Shown here: piece after piece, positions 1-8,795 of the stretch
Layout: each line of letters opens with the position of its first letter
Numbering within the stretch: the first letter of the stretch is position 1
Source: Zygnema cylindricum
Lineage: Eukaryota > Streptophyta > Zygnematophyceae > Zygnematales > Zygnemataceae
DNA length: 24,905 nucleotides
Assembly: GCA_037447655.1 (NCBI GenBank)
Contig: JBBHKE010000728.1
Location: 1-24,905 of the forward strand
Direction of reading: 5' to 3'
Program-made: the position numbers and the translations under genes
The notes under the pieces: generated by a model
What the model was told of the DNA's origin: nothing
What the model saw: the letters and a program-made list of their open reading frames with translations, nothing else
Database searches by the model: none

Positions 1-22
1 CTCATTAATGATACTTTCTCGC

Positions 23-84
23 TTAAAAAGATGCGATTTTGTACGGTCTGACACTTACCGTACACCATACTATTTAAATGACAA
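23..84 (+). repeat. dispersed repeat, copy 1
   Basis: Shares TTAAAAAG, then TGTACGGTCTGACACT and CTATTTAA at matching spacing with 737-795. The two copies are diverged by substitutions and short indels. Function unknown; probably a fragment of a noncoding mobile element. Confidence 0.6.
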
Positions 85-134
85 CGCACTTTCAATTTTA
101 CGCTAATTGAACAAAAATCCCTAAATGGCGTTCA

Positions 135-1102
135 CCATAGTTCAAAAGTAGGTGTTCGTACGCCCATACAATATGCCTATTGTACGCAAAACATACAATA
201 TGCCCTTAAGACCCATATTGTATTGGCCGCAAAATGAAATAAAATACGAACATGGTTGAGTTGCACATCGATCGATAGATAATTAAACGACATGTCTAAA
301 TTTTGAAAAAAAAACAGACACAAAAAAATATTTCTGTGAGTTTTGAGGGACTGTTTATTTAAACCGTCAGATTTGAGCGATCGGACGGTCGTTGATCAAA
401 GTAGGCGATTTAAGAAGATCACATGAAAAGCCCATAACACAACTTACGAAAAGACAATCTGTCATATTAGCGTCTGCAATTTTTAGGGCCACACTAAATA
501 AAGCCTCAAATTGACCAACCAGACAGTATTGGACGATAAAAAAAAAAATTGCCACACTACCAAAAAAATTACCAAAACCTACGGACCAACCCCGTTGGCT
601 TTCACACGGTCGAAACGCGGCTGTCATACGAATATGTGTTAACAGGATTTTTTACGACATGGTTTTTTTCCCTTTTTCGAACGCACATTCTCATGCGTCC
701 GCGGTTACTAAAACTAACTTATTGTATTATTTAACTTTAAAAAGTACATTTATGTACGGTCTGACACTGACCTTACACCACTCTATTTAAGATACTTTCA
801 TTTTTTACGGTACTTGGAAAATAGCCCGAATTAGAGTAATGAAAAATATAGAATAAACTATGCCATTTGAGAATTGTCCCGGTTTTTTTTCCCACGGAAT
901 GTCATCCTACGCCGTGTCAGTTCGCTAAAAAAATCGGTCTGGCGGCGTGCGGTGTACTTTGATCTTACGTCATATTCATACGTTCGTACAGGAGTGTGCA
1001 CGACGCACACACATACAGTATCCCTACGTTGCGCGAGTTTTGTGCAAAGTTTTGTGCGCCTACCAAAGGCCTACCATAAAAAAACCTACTTTTGAACTAT
1101 GG
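135..1102. repeat. 18-bp inverted repeat pair enclosing about 930 bp
   Basis: Positions 135-152 (CCATAGTTCAAAAGTAGG) are the exact reverse complement of 1085-1102. Such a pair could be the ends of an old DNA element or two copies of the same dispersed repeat in opposite orientation. No target duplication was found that would prove the first. Confidence 0.45.
737..795 (+). repeat. dispersed repeat, copy 2
   Basis: Second copy of the repeat at 23-84, same orientation, carrying the shared TGTACGGTCTGACACT core and the following CTATTTAA. Confidence 0.6.
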
Positions 1103-1689
1103 CGTAAAGGAAGAAATTGAATATATTATGCTATTTAAGAATTGGGAAAAAAAAAGTGAGATCGAATTAGCGTTCAATACGCTAATAGCGATTGGCGGTG
1201 TAGCGCCCATTACTCTAAATCAAGAGGCATTTGCATAGTGTACTGTACGGAGTTACAAATTCGTCGTGAGCTGCTCGACATTCTGTACATGAAAAGTGTC
1301 AGATAACGGCTTCGAGAGGGGAAAGTGAAGAGGCGTCAGCGTTAGAACAGCGCACAGATTTTATTTATTCTAATAATGACTACGGGCAATCCCGCGAACC
1401 TGTTCTTACATGTTCAAAACGTAGTCTATGTGAACGCACACTACAAGCGGCTAAGAATGTGCCGTAAAAATAGTGTTGTGTATGTTATTAATTTAATGTC
1501 TTATTGCCTTTAGGTCATTGAGCCCATAATGGCGCATATAATACTTGGTTTGCTTACACGTAGTTTTTTTTAGGCTAGTGGCGATTCACGTTGTACCGTA
1601 CATAATATACCTTTGTGTTCACCAAAAGATCAGAGTGATTTTTGTTTTGCCCTATTTCTAAAAGGGAAAAGCATTCTAGTCGCATTCGC

Positions 1690-1851
1690 CTCTGGTGACA
1701 ACGATAAATGATCGTCGATTTTTTTGTGTAAGATCTTGAATCGTTGAGTGTTTTAAGTTCTGTGTGGCGTCTCTGGTGACTACCATAATTGATCGTCGAT
1801 TCTTTTTGTGTAAGTTCGTGAGCCGATGAGTGATTTGAGTTTTGATTGGCA
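1690..1851 (+). repeat. 81-bp tandem duplication
   Basis: Two adjacent imperfect copies with period 81 start at 1690 and 1771. Both begin CTCTGGTGAC, contain GATCGTCGATT and TTTTTGTGTAAG, and end with TTTTGATTGG-like sequence. The minus-strand open frames over it simply reflect the duplication; the peptide has no recognisable domain. Confidence 0.75.
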
Positions 1852-1975
1852 TTGTCATGTTCCAATTTTGATGTAATGAAAATAGACATGTGGAACAATC
1901 GTATTTGATGTATTTCGCGTGGTTGTAATGGTATGATAAACTGCCAGACAAATTGGACGTCATGTCAAAAAGTCA

Positions 1976-2470
1976 TGTTGTTAATATCGGTAGAGTAACG
2001 TGCAGTATTATACTTTTAATTTTTGCGCGTGCGATCCCGTCACATCACGCCACGTTGTCGTGTTATGAATATCCGTACACTACCGTAATTTTAGTGTTGG
2101 CGTGACGTACAATGTGTCGTGTTATCAATACTCGTAAAGTAACGTACAGTATCGTACTTTAAATTTTAGCGCGTGCGATCACGTCACTTCACGCCACGTT
2201 GTCGTGTTTTCAATATCCGTACACTACACCGTCGATCGTATTTAGCGTGTATGTGTTTTTTGTCTCTTAAAACATCTTTTCTCCGTAGATACATATCGGA
2301 TTGTGGATCTGACGGTTGAGATTGAAAGGTTGTATTCTCAGTTTACGAATGGCGGTCGTAAATTGAGAATTGGACAAATGTGTACGGAGAAAAGATGTTT
2401 TAAGCGGCAAAAAAAACATACACGCTAAATACGATCGACGGTGTAGCGTAGTTTTAGTGTTGGCGTCACA
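1976..2470 (+). repeat. 144-bp repeat, two copies, second split by a MITE
   Basis: Copy 1 (about 1976-2111) and copy 2 (about 2120-2470) share TAACGTRCAGTAT, the GCGCGTGCGATC core, CACGCCACGTTGTCGTGTT, AATATCCGTACACTA and TTTTAGTGTTGGCGT in the same order, with a period of 144. Copy 2 is interrupted by the hairpin element at 2227-2443; without that insertion the order matches copy 1. A third copy lies at the right edge of element A (from 11198). Noncoding, function unknown. Confidence 0.7.
2227..2443. mobile_element. hairpin MITE with about 61-bp inverted arms, TA target duplication
   Basis: The left arm (2227-2287) and the right arm (2383-2443) are near-perfect inverted repeats, starting CACCGTCGATCG and ending CGATCGACGGTG, with only a few mismatches. 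About 95 bp lies between the arms. TA flanks both ends (2225-2226 and 2444-2445). Copy 1 of the host repeat at 2080-2095 shows the unoccupied site (CACTACCGTAATTTTAG), so insertion is seen directly. There is no open frame. A TA duplication and terminal inverted repeats fit a Tc1/mariner-like miniature element (family assignment is inference). Confidence 0.75.
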
Positions 2471-3516
2471 AACGATGTTCGTACATAGTAAGCACTGTAC
2501 TATCTCATTGTACATGGTATTGTACCATATTGTACCCGAAATCGATAACGATTGGTTTGAAAACGTAACGGCTAAGGCAAACTTACGAAAAAAGGAGAAA
2601 TGATCAACGTTTCAAATAACGACCGACGCTATTAAACATCGCGACTGTTAAATTTCAATCCAACGGCAAATATAAATCATTGTATACAATGTATGATCCA
2701 AATGCAAAATAATAATAGAATTTCTAACGCGGAAATAAATTTAAACGACATAAACAAACGAGGCATGAACTGAAATTACACCGTACAATTCCGCTAATAA
2801 ATATAGTTGGAACGACACTTTGTCAATGATAGTCAATAGTCAATTGAAACATAATAAATATATGATGAAAACCATATGGGGGCAGAATCGTCCATTGAAA
2901 TGACACGAATAAATGAAACGACAGACTAAATCGTATCACGCAACAGAAGTTAACATTTAATAAATATATTTCACGAAAAAAACAATTTTTTATGCTAAAT
3001 ACTCATATGTTGCGGGGTTTATTAATTATTTACTATAAAAATCTATGGCGGAAAGGTTCATGTATGTAGAAGAAGATGACGAAGTCAAGTGAATGGTTTA
3101 ATTCACATTTCGTTCATGTAGGGGGCTTGATTAAGCGTAAAAGTTTCACATTTATTTGAGCGTTCGATCTCAATCTAATGAACGATATGAATGAATGGAC
3201 TGAATATAAATTGCACTATAAAATACTTTAATGTAAAACGTAGAATACACATTAAACCATTAGCATTATTCAATCATTATTCGTTTAAACAAAATACTAA
3301 TGGTTTTTGTTTATTTTATATTAAGGTGTTGCATGCATAGTTCTTATGTTTTTTTATCAATACATAGTATTACAAAAGAAGAAAACAAAAAAAAGACAAA
3401 CAAAATAAACAACCACAATACAACCTTGATCACATAACAAAAACGAAAGAAACAAATGTAAACATAACAAAAAAAAAATAGAAAAAAAAGAAAAAACATC
3501 AAACTTAACTAGGATT
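2471..3516. other. gene-free stretch with dispersed repeats
   Basis: No gene is supportable. The part around 2917-2970 recurs at 6207-6262. A short hairpin (AAACCATTAG at about 3253-3262 with CTAATGGTTT at about 3297-3306) marks the left side of the strongly AT-rich block that follows. The 3360-3500 stretch is poly-A-rich and low-complexity. Confidence 0.5.
2917..2970 (+). repeat. dispersed direct repeat, left copy
   Basis: Matches 6207-6262 in order: GAAAC, GACTAA, TC, CACGCAACA, AAGTTAACAT and TAATAAATATAT with scattered substitutions. The two copies bracket the AT-rich block at 3300-5830 in the same orientation, so that block may be an insertion into, or lie between two copies of, a common repeat. 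Confidence 0.6.
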
Positions 3517-3965
3517 CAACCAACTTAGTCTAAAGACCCATAAGGTTGGAACAACATTATTATCAGCTCGATGGCTGACTAACACTACAAACAAATATTT
3601 CCTTTTATATTTTTTAATAGTTAGAATATGTTGATTACTTTAAGTATCTTTTTTTTGTTTTCGATCAAGCTACTTAGTCGAAGACCCAGATGGTTGATAA
3701 ACATCATTATCAGCTCAACGGCTGATAACATTACAATCACCAACTTAGTTTTAAGACTTATAAGGTTGCATGAACATCATTATCAGCCCGGAGGCTGACC
3801 AACATTACAAACACTTGTTTTCATTCATAACATTTGTTTGTTAGATTACATTGTTACTTTAACATTTTTTTTTTTGTTTTTTCAATCAACCAACTTAATC
3901 TAAAAACTAAGAAAGTTGTTGAACATCATTATCAGCTCAAAGGCTAACCAACATTACAAGCATTG
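3517..3965 (+). repeat. four-copy imperfect repeat, about 75-bp core
   Basis: Cores begin near 3517, 3665, 3738 and 3887. Each contains, in order, CAACTTAGTCTAAAGAC-like sequence, AAGGTTG, an ATCATTATCAGCTC-like motif, GGCTGA and CAACATTACAA. Copies 1-2 and 3-4 are separated by T-rich spacers of about 70 bp, while 2 and 3 abut. No open frame is conserved through all four on either strand, although copies 1 and 3 read similarly on the minus strand. Function unknown. Confidence 0.7.
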
Positions 3966-4930
3966 GTTTACATATATATTTTAAATACAACACAAACCAA
4001 CATTACAAACATGGGTATATATTTTTTTTTAAATACAACACAAATATTTTGACTACTTTGTTTCGGTGATACTTTAATTACTTTGTTTTTTTTATGATGT
4101 TACTTGCAAGTAAGCAAGTATTACTGTTATTTTTGTTTATGTGGAAAAACATGACAAATACTTTGTTTCTAATAGTCTAAATAATTTTAATGACTAAAAA
4201 AATAATTATAGAACCCTAAATTGGGTATTAATCAAACCCCTATAAACCTTTAATCACGTAATGATAATGTGTTAATCATGCCTCCTAAACCCCTACACAC
4301 GTATCTTTGAAAAAAATAATATATATTTATATATATATATGAATATAAAATATATATTTAAAAAACTATATATACATATAAAAAAATAGAAAAAAAGTTT
4401 GTTATCTTTATTCTAAAAAACGATAATACTCTAATTATATCGATGCTTGTTTAAATTGAACTCGTTTTAAGTCCTTGATTTTTTGTCAGATTAAGTTGAG
4501 TCGTTGCTTTCAATCTATATAAAATGAAAAACCATAGTTAAGATTTTGTATATGTTGCTCAAAAAACCAAATACCTAAGTAACTAAAACAACTAAACCAT
4601 ACAAAACCATTCGTATATTTCAGCCTAACAAGACCAAATGAAAATAAAGAATGAAAAACTATCTCCTTCCCAAAAAAACAATCAAAATCAGATGCAGAAC
4701 ATAGGTTAACATTATTAATTTTTTGATACATGTAAACCCATAACAAATAGACCATAATCATATGCTAAAGTTTGAATATTTAATAAGTACCTAACTTATC
4801 AATATTTTTTTCTCCCAATGTATTTTAACCTAAACTCAGTGTCATTTAATACCGGAAACCAATAAAGACTTGCCAATATTTACATTCTTTTTCCATTTCA
4901 AATACACTACTTTTTAACATTATTTACATC
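3966..4930. other. very AT-rich gene-free stretch
   Basis: Contains homopolymer-rich and (AT)n-like sequence (about 4318-4380). An 83-codon minus-strand frame at 4510-4761 has no start context, domain or similarity I can support, and long open frames of Phe/Leu/Tyr-rich peptide are expected by chance at this composition. It lies just downstream of the OTU remnant on the same strand. Confidence 0.45.
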
Positions 4931-4939
4931 CAAAATTAC

Positions 4940-5603
4940 CACTTATATTATTTGTTTGTTTTGTAGGTTTTTCCCTTTTTTTATCTACACTTTCATTTAC
5001 ACGTGTATCAACACTATCACTATTACAAATTACAACTTTATCACAATTATAATTATCTTTACCATCATTTCAAAAACAATCATTACTGTGAACATTTTTA
5101 ATACATCCATTATTAGACAGCATATACATATTATCTCTGTCCATTGCTCTTTCACATTCAGATACACATAGTTGATCGACTTGTCTATTGAAGTTAGATG
5201 GAACAGTACCTATTAAAACATTATAATGAACACCAATGAAATATACAAAAAGACCATCATCATCTCATATTTCATTAGGAGTAGACAATGCTCTAGAAAA
5301 ATTAGCATTGCATTCCAAATATGAATAACAGTATCAAAAATTATTGCAGCAACACGAACTTCACCACAACTGCCCCAACTTTATCAACAGACATACACGT
5401 TTGATAATGATTAAAGTGTATAAATTGAACTCCATGTCCATAACTAACAAGAATAGCATGCTCATCCCAATGACAAAATAAATAACTAATACACTTTTTA
5501 CAAAACATTATTTAGACTCACAACCAACCAATAATAGGGAGAGTGCACGAAACAAACAATTCCTATCCCTTTTAACATGTAATCGGATAAAAGGAATTCT
5601 GCC
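4940..5603 (-). pseudogene. decayed OTU-domain cysteine protease
   Basis: Read on the minus strand, 5538-5567 encodes DRNCLFRALS, the OTU catalytic signature (usually DGNCLFRAL, here Gly to Arg) with Asp and the nucleophilic Cys kept. After a stop and a frame change near 5505, the frame reads CHWDEHAIL and later NHYQTCMS, the usual OTU spacing. It then passes through two more frame changes to RVAAIIFDTVIHIWN and finally GLFVYFIGVHYNVLIGT, where the catalytic His lies in the HYN motif. The frame continues as an Asn/Asp/Lys-rich tail to about 4940 with further stops. OTU enzymes remove ubiquitin-type tags. At least three frame changes and several stops mean it is inactive. It is unclear whether it was a host gene or cargo of a mobile element; the AT-rich, repeat-bracketed setting favours the latter. 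Confidence 0.7.
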
Positions 5604-5663
5604 ATAGTAAGCTTACCTAAAATATAACTCTCAAAATTCGAAAAAAACAACACTTACACTTGA

Positions 5664-5800
5664 ATAAAAAAAAAAAAAAAAATTAAAAAACAAATAAAAA
5701 AAAAATACAAAATAATTTTAAAAAATGAAAAAAAAAGAAAAAAAAAAAAAAAATTAGAATTTATTTAAAATAAAAAAAAAAAAACAAAAATTAAAAAAAT
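5664..5800. repeat. A-rich low-complexity tract
   Basis: Long runs of A are interrupted by single T, C or G. It follows the start of the minus-strand OTU remnant. It may be an expanded simple repeat; nothing coding is supported. Confidence 0.8.
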
Positions 5801-5888
5801 AAATAAACATAAGATAAACATCACACAAACCACTATAAATAATTTAAAATGTGAAAAACCACTAATTGAACATTTTAAGCCTTTGTTA

Positions 5889-6014
5889 ATGAATGGAAAG
5901 AGTGACAATTCACTCAGTTTAAAGAAAATTAATAATAGACGAGGAACAGGATCAAATTCAAAAGGAAAAATAAAAAAGATGGCAGGTATTGGTAATCTAT
6001 ATACAATATTATAG
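5889..6014 (+). CDS. short orphan open frame, unrecognised
   Basis: An open frame ends at TAG 6012-6014. The ATG at 5889 gives 41 residues (begins MNGKSDNSLSLKK), and the frame stays open upstream to about 5810 through Lys/Asn/Ile-rich sequence. The segment around KCEKPLIEHFKPLL looks more protein-like than its surroundings, and composition changes at its end to the CpG-containing flanking repeat. It may be the broken C-terminus of a gene that belonged to the AT-rich block. No domain is recognised, and chance is a real alternative at this base composition. Confidence 0.2.
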   Translation: MNGKSDNSLSLKKINNRRGTGSNSKGKIKKMAGIGNLYTIL

Positions 6015-6582
6015 ACCTTTGGTCGCCACGCGGAAAAAATTTAAATACGTCGATTCTCTGTTCGTATGCGCACCCGAAATGGCGTGCTCTACACGGCAAC
6101 AACTTAAACGACAGCTAAAACGATGAAATGTCCAAAAGGGCGACAACGAAAATTAATGAATTCTTTGGAAACCGCATACGACGCCGTCAATGCGGACACG
6201 AAGACATGAAACAACGGACTAAGTCGAAACACGCAACAAAAGTTAACATCTAATAAATATATATAATGAAAACCACAAAATTCAACAAATCGCGGCAAGT
6301 GTAAACAACCTTGTTTTTTCAGTAATCGTTTTAGATTATTAACTATATGGCGCGTCAGAAAGTCAACCAAGCGTCGACGTGTGTAATCGAGTTATGATTC
6401 GTCACGCGAATCTTGCCGATAATGATTTATTCTTTCATAACACGTGGGTTTTTAACGCCAAAAAAAGATATTAAGCCAAATTGTCGTGATACTCATGTAG
6501 ACCCTATAATGTGTAGTATCCTACTGTTCACTTTGGCTTGAAGTTTGGATTCCCAAACGTAAAAGTCGAAGCGTCTAGTGCT
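6015..6582. other. gene-free flank of element A
   Basis: Contains the 6207-6262 dispersed repeat. The sequence immediately left of element A (ending GTGCTATCGC) joins to the right flank (GTCACATTATGCC) to recreate the core of the 144-bp repeat seen at 2030 and 2170, so this is the left part of a third, element-split repeat copy. Confidence 0.55.
6207..6262 (+). repeat. dispersed direct repeat, right copy
   Basis: Right-hand partner of 2917-2970, with shared CACGCAACA, AAGTTAACAT and TAATAAATATAT. It lies just outside the AT-rich block that holds the OTU remnant. Confidence 0.6.
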
Positions 6583-6587
6583 ATCGC
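6583..6587 (+). repeat. target-site duplication of element A (left)
   Basis: ATCGC, identical to 11198-11202. Five-base duplications are standard for copia-type integrases. Confidence 0.93.
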
Positions 6588-6742
6588 TGTTGTTTGGAAA
6601 AGTCAGTTTCGTGCGTAACTGCTAATTAGATTTAATATGGAGGTTTGAATAGATTCACGGATTGGGGGAGCGAACGGATTGATAATTAAAGTTACGTAAA
6701 AGACTCATTGAGTGGTTTGAACAAGCAATGACAAATGGACGG

Positions 6743-6761
6743 CGGATCGCGAAGCGATCCG
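6743..6761. promoter_or_regulatory. perfect palindromic hairpin in LTR
   Basis: CGGATCGC, loop GAA, GCGATCCG. The centre GCGAAGC is a known unusually stable DNA mini-hairpin. The same 19 bases are unchanged at 10400-10418 (3' LTR) and, reversed, at 20586-20604 (solo LTR D), although D differs from A elsewhere by many changes and about 250 bp in length. A role in transcription, termination or packaging is only inference. Confidence 0.6.
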
Positions 6762-6930
6762 ATGTAAAATAAACGGAATGTTGAAATAGGCGCCGCCGGT
6801 ACGGAGCAGGCGCGACGCAGTTAAGTCAACGCAGTTGCGGCTATTTTTATGATCCGTACGGAAAGCGCAGCCAGCGCAACTACGGATAATATGAATAGGA
6901 TAGATTTCAAGTAATGATGATTAAAGGATA

Positions 6931-6963
6931 GTGGTAGCTTAGTGGTTGCTTAGTGGTAGCTTA
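6931..6963 (+). repeat. three 11-bp tandem units in LTR
   Basis: GTGGTAGCTTA, GTGGTTGCTTA and GTGGTAGCTTA stand head to tail; the same array is in the 3' LTR, and part of it survives in solo LTR D (about 20272-20297, reversed). Short tandem units in LTRs are often transcription-factor sites; no factor is identified. Confidence 0.6.
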
Positions 6964-7514
6964 GTTTCTGACATACGAAGAGTACGATGTAAACATTCTG
7001 TACAACAGAGGTTTTTCCTTTTGACTAGTTAGGTTATTAGAGTAGATACAGTACGGCTTGTATGCATCCGTACTCTGAGTATAACTTGCAGGACTTAGAT
7101 TATTTTATGTATCGCAGTCAAGTTAATCAAAGTAATGGCATATTGTTTTCTGCATCTTTGACCTATTGGTGTGATCACTCTGATTGGTGCTTTCATGTGA
7201 AACTCTGTGGAGTTGTTCTATGATATAGAATCTATATGTGTATGAAGTTTCATTGTATTCTAGTATCTCTGTAAGATTCTGTGAACAGTCTAAGTGGTTA
7301 GTTTGTGAAGCTGTCAGCTATTTTTGGGAAACTCTAGAGCTTATATCTTCTAGATACCTTGGTGGATTTGGCTGTAGCTTTGGGAGTTTACAGTGTATAT
7401 GGTATACTGCATATAAGTGAAGTTTGAGATCATTTTGTTTATTTTGGAGTAATCTGTGTCATCTGAAACACAGCTGTTTTTGAGGTAGTCTGTGGGTGTT
7501 TCCGTGAGTAATCC

Positions 7515-8795
7515 ATGGCTGAAATAAGCTATGGACAACAGGCTATGGGCCCACACCCATGGCTACCTATATTTGATGGATCAAAATATCACTACTGGAA
7601 GTGTGCGCTCGAGAGCTACTTCGAGATGATGGACCTAATGGATGTGGTGGACGGTACCTTGGCCGAAACATCAAATGAATGGAAAAGGAAAAATCATGAG
7701 TGTCTAAGGGTTATCAAGAACTCCTTGACTGAGGATTTGGTAATGTCATACCTAAGTTTTAAAAAGGCAGCTGAATTATGGAAGAGTTTAGAATGTATGT
7801 ATGCAAAGACGTCTTTATATCATTGGCTTACTAGTGTTACCAAAATAGTTGAACACAAGTATGTAGGAGGTAGTATGGAGAAACACTGTATTGACTTACA
7901 AGTATTATTTGCAGAAAATGATTTGGCAGGGGGAAACTTTACAGATCCTCAACAAGCTATCTTGTTAATGAGAAGTCTACCCAAAGAATATAAGAGTGCA
8001 CTAGATCGATTGACTTTAATTGATAAAAATGATTGGAGCGTAACTGTAGCTAGACGAGTTATTCTAGATGAAGAGGCTAATAGCAAGGTCTTATCAAGTG
8101 AAAGGAATATAAAAGAATCTAAGTCTCAGTTTCAGAAAGTTAAAGGTAATAGTGAGTTCGGAGATCGGCCAAAGAATTGTTTTTACTGTAATGATTTAGG
8201 ACATACCTTCAGGGTATGTCCATCATATAAAAGTGCATGTGTTACAGGGAAGTTTAGAGATGGATGGGACAACACCCTAGTTCGAACCCCAACAAGAAAG
8301 GAATCCAGTGCTTTCGTGAGTGAGAGACAAGATTCGACAAATGACAAAAGGTATACACCGTGTGTTGACGAATTTATGTATTTATCGACCCTCTGTGGTG
8401 TTTGGAATGGAGTAAAAGAGGAGGTGACAGAAAAGGATTTGGTGTCTGTCCCTTTTTCAGACGTTAGATTGGTGAGTAACAAAGAGTTACAGGAGGAAGA
8501 GTTGTTTGAAGTAAGAAAAATTAGAGGAAGTGAAGGTTACTTGGAAGTGGAAGCCGAAAAATACTTAAACATAAAGACTAATAAACTAAACCCAATTTAT
8601 ATAGAAGGACAGGGTGAAGATATGAAGAAAACTGGAATTAGGAATGAGGTGTATAATGTGGATACTGATGGAAAGAGTTATGTCACCGAAGATAGTGTGG
8701 TGAAGGACGAAAGAGAGAAGGACACGATTTCTGTGACCTTATCAGATGACAAATCTGTGAGTGAAAATTGCCTACAAAAACGTACAAATCTGTGA
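7515..8795 (+). CDS. gag: Gag of element A, with truncated charged extension
   Basis: This structural protein should form the virus-like particle and bind element RNA. The 426-codon frame opens in the LTR (ATG 7515), crosses the PBS, where a second in-frame ATG lies (7545, residue 11), and continues with PIFDGSKYHYW, the usual start of copia-type Gag (UBN2/retrotran_gag family). Typical Gag blocks follow, such as DPQQAILLMRSLPKEYK. A zinc knuckle CFYCNDLGHTFRVC (CX2CX4HX4C) occupies residues 222-235. After RDGWD, the autonomous relatives go on to a DSGA protease, but this protein instead becomes an acidic/lysine-rich extension from about residue 300. The frame ends at TGA 8793-8795 only because of a 35-bp tandem duplication (8749-8818). 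The 7515 start is favoured because MAEISYGQQ/MVEIGYGQQ is preserved in three LTRs; 7545 is the alternative. Confidence 0.88.
   Translation: MAEISYGQQAMGPHPWLPIFDGSKYHYWKCALESYFEMMDLMDVVDGTLAETSNEWKRKNHECLRVIKNSLTEDLVMSYLSFKKAAELWKSLECMYAKTSLYHWLTSVTKIVEHKYVGGSMEKHCIDLQVLFAENDLAGGNFTDPQQAILLMRSLPKEYKSALDRLTLIDKNDWSVTVARRVILDEEANSKVLSSERNIKESKSQFQKVKGNSEFGDRPKNCFYCNDLGHTFRVCPSYKSACVTGKFRDGWDNTLVRTPTRKESSAFVSERQDSTNDKRYTPCVDEFMYLSTLCGVWNGVKEEVTEKDLVSVPFSDVRLVSNKELQEEELFEVRKIRGSEGYLEVEAEKYLNIKTNKLNPIYIEGQGEDMKKTGIRNEVYNVDTDGKSYVTEDSVVKDEREKDTISVTLSDDKSVSENCLQKRTNL
7541..7553 (+). promoter_or_regulatory. primer-binding site, initiator-Met tRNA anticodon arm
   Basis: GGCTATGGGCCCA follows directly after the LTR terminal CA. 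It is complementary, with one mismatch, to the TGGGCCCATAACC anticodon-arm sequence of eukaryotic initiator methionine tRNA, the half-tRNA primer known from Drosophila copia. The X and Y elements carry the exact version GGTTATGGGCCCA at the same place. The ATG at 7545-7547 pairs with the CAU anticodon and is in frame with gag. Confidence 0.85.

Larger units (their letters stand above)
1..1570. other. gene-free AT-rich repeat region
   Basis: I see no supportable gene here. Open frames are short and unlike proteins. The stretch consists of dispersed repeat fragments: a direct repeat pair (23-84 and 737-795), an inverted pair (135-152 with 1085-1102), and a short direct similarity between about 846-880 and 1117-1146 (both around ATGC/CATTTRAGAATTG). 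CpG dinucleotides such as in CGTACG are frequent, so strong CpG depletion is not apparent. Confidence 0.6.
6588..7540 (+). repeat. 5' LTR of element A
   Basis: Begins TGTTGTTTGG and ends GGACAACA, so the ends TGTTGT/ACAACA form a 6-bp inverted repeat with canonical TG and CA. It should carry the promoter and polyadenylation signals; an AATAAA-like AAAATAAACGG occurs at about 6767, but I cannot define R. Internal marks are a perfect hairpin (6743-6761) and three 11-bp tandem units (6931-6963). Unusually, the last 30 bp (7515-7540) open the gag reading frame, giving MAEISYGQQ before the LTR ends; the same peptide is encoded at the 3' LTR end, and solo LTR D encodes MVEIGYGQQ. Confidence 0.95.

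Noticed and set aside
3517-3965. CRISPR array
   Set aside because: Only four imperfect, unevenly spaced, long repeats in eukaryotic-type DNA; no short identical repeats with unique spacers of constant length.
4205-4260. Telomere-like AACCCTAAA and CAAACCCC
   Set aside because: Single occurrences, no tandem array.
4510-4761. 83-codon minus-strand gene
   Set aside because: Phe/Tyr/Ile-rich frame in very AT-rich DNA, no domain, start context or conserved neighbour.
8275-8295. tRNA-like GTTCGAACCCC (B box)
   Set aside because: Lies within the Gag coding frame; no acceptor, D or anticodon stems around it.
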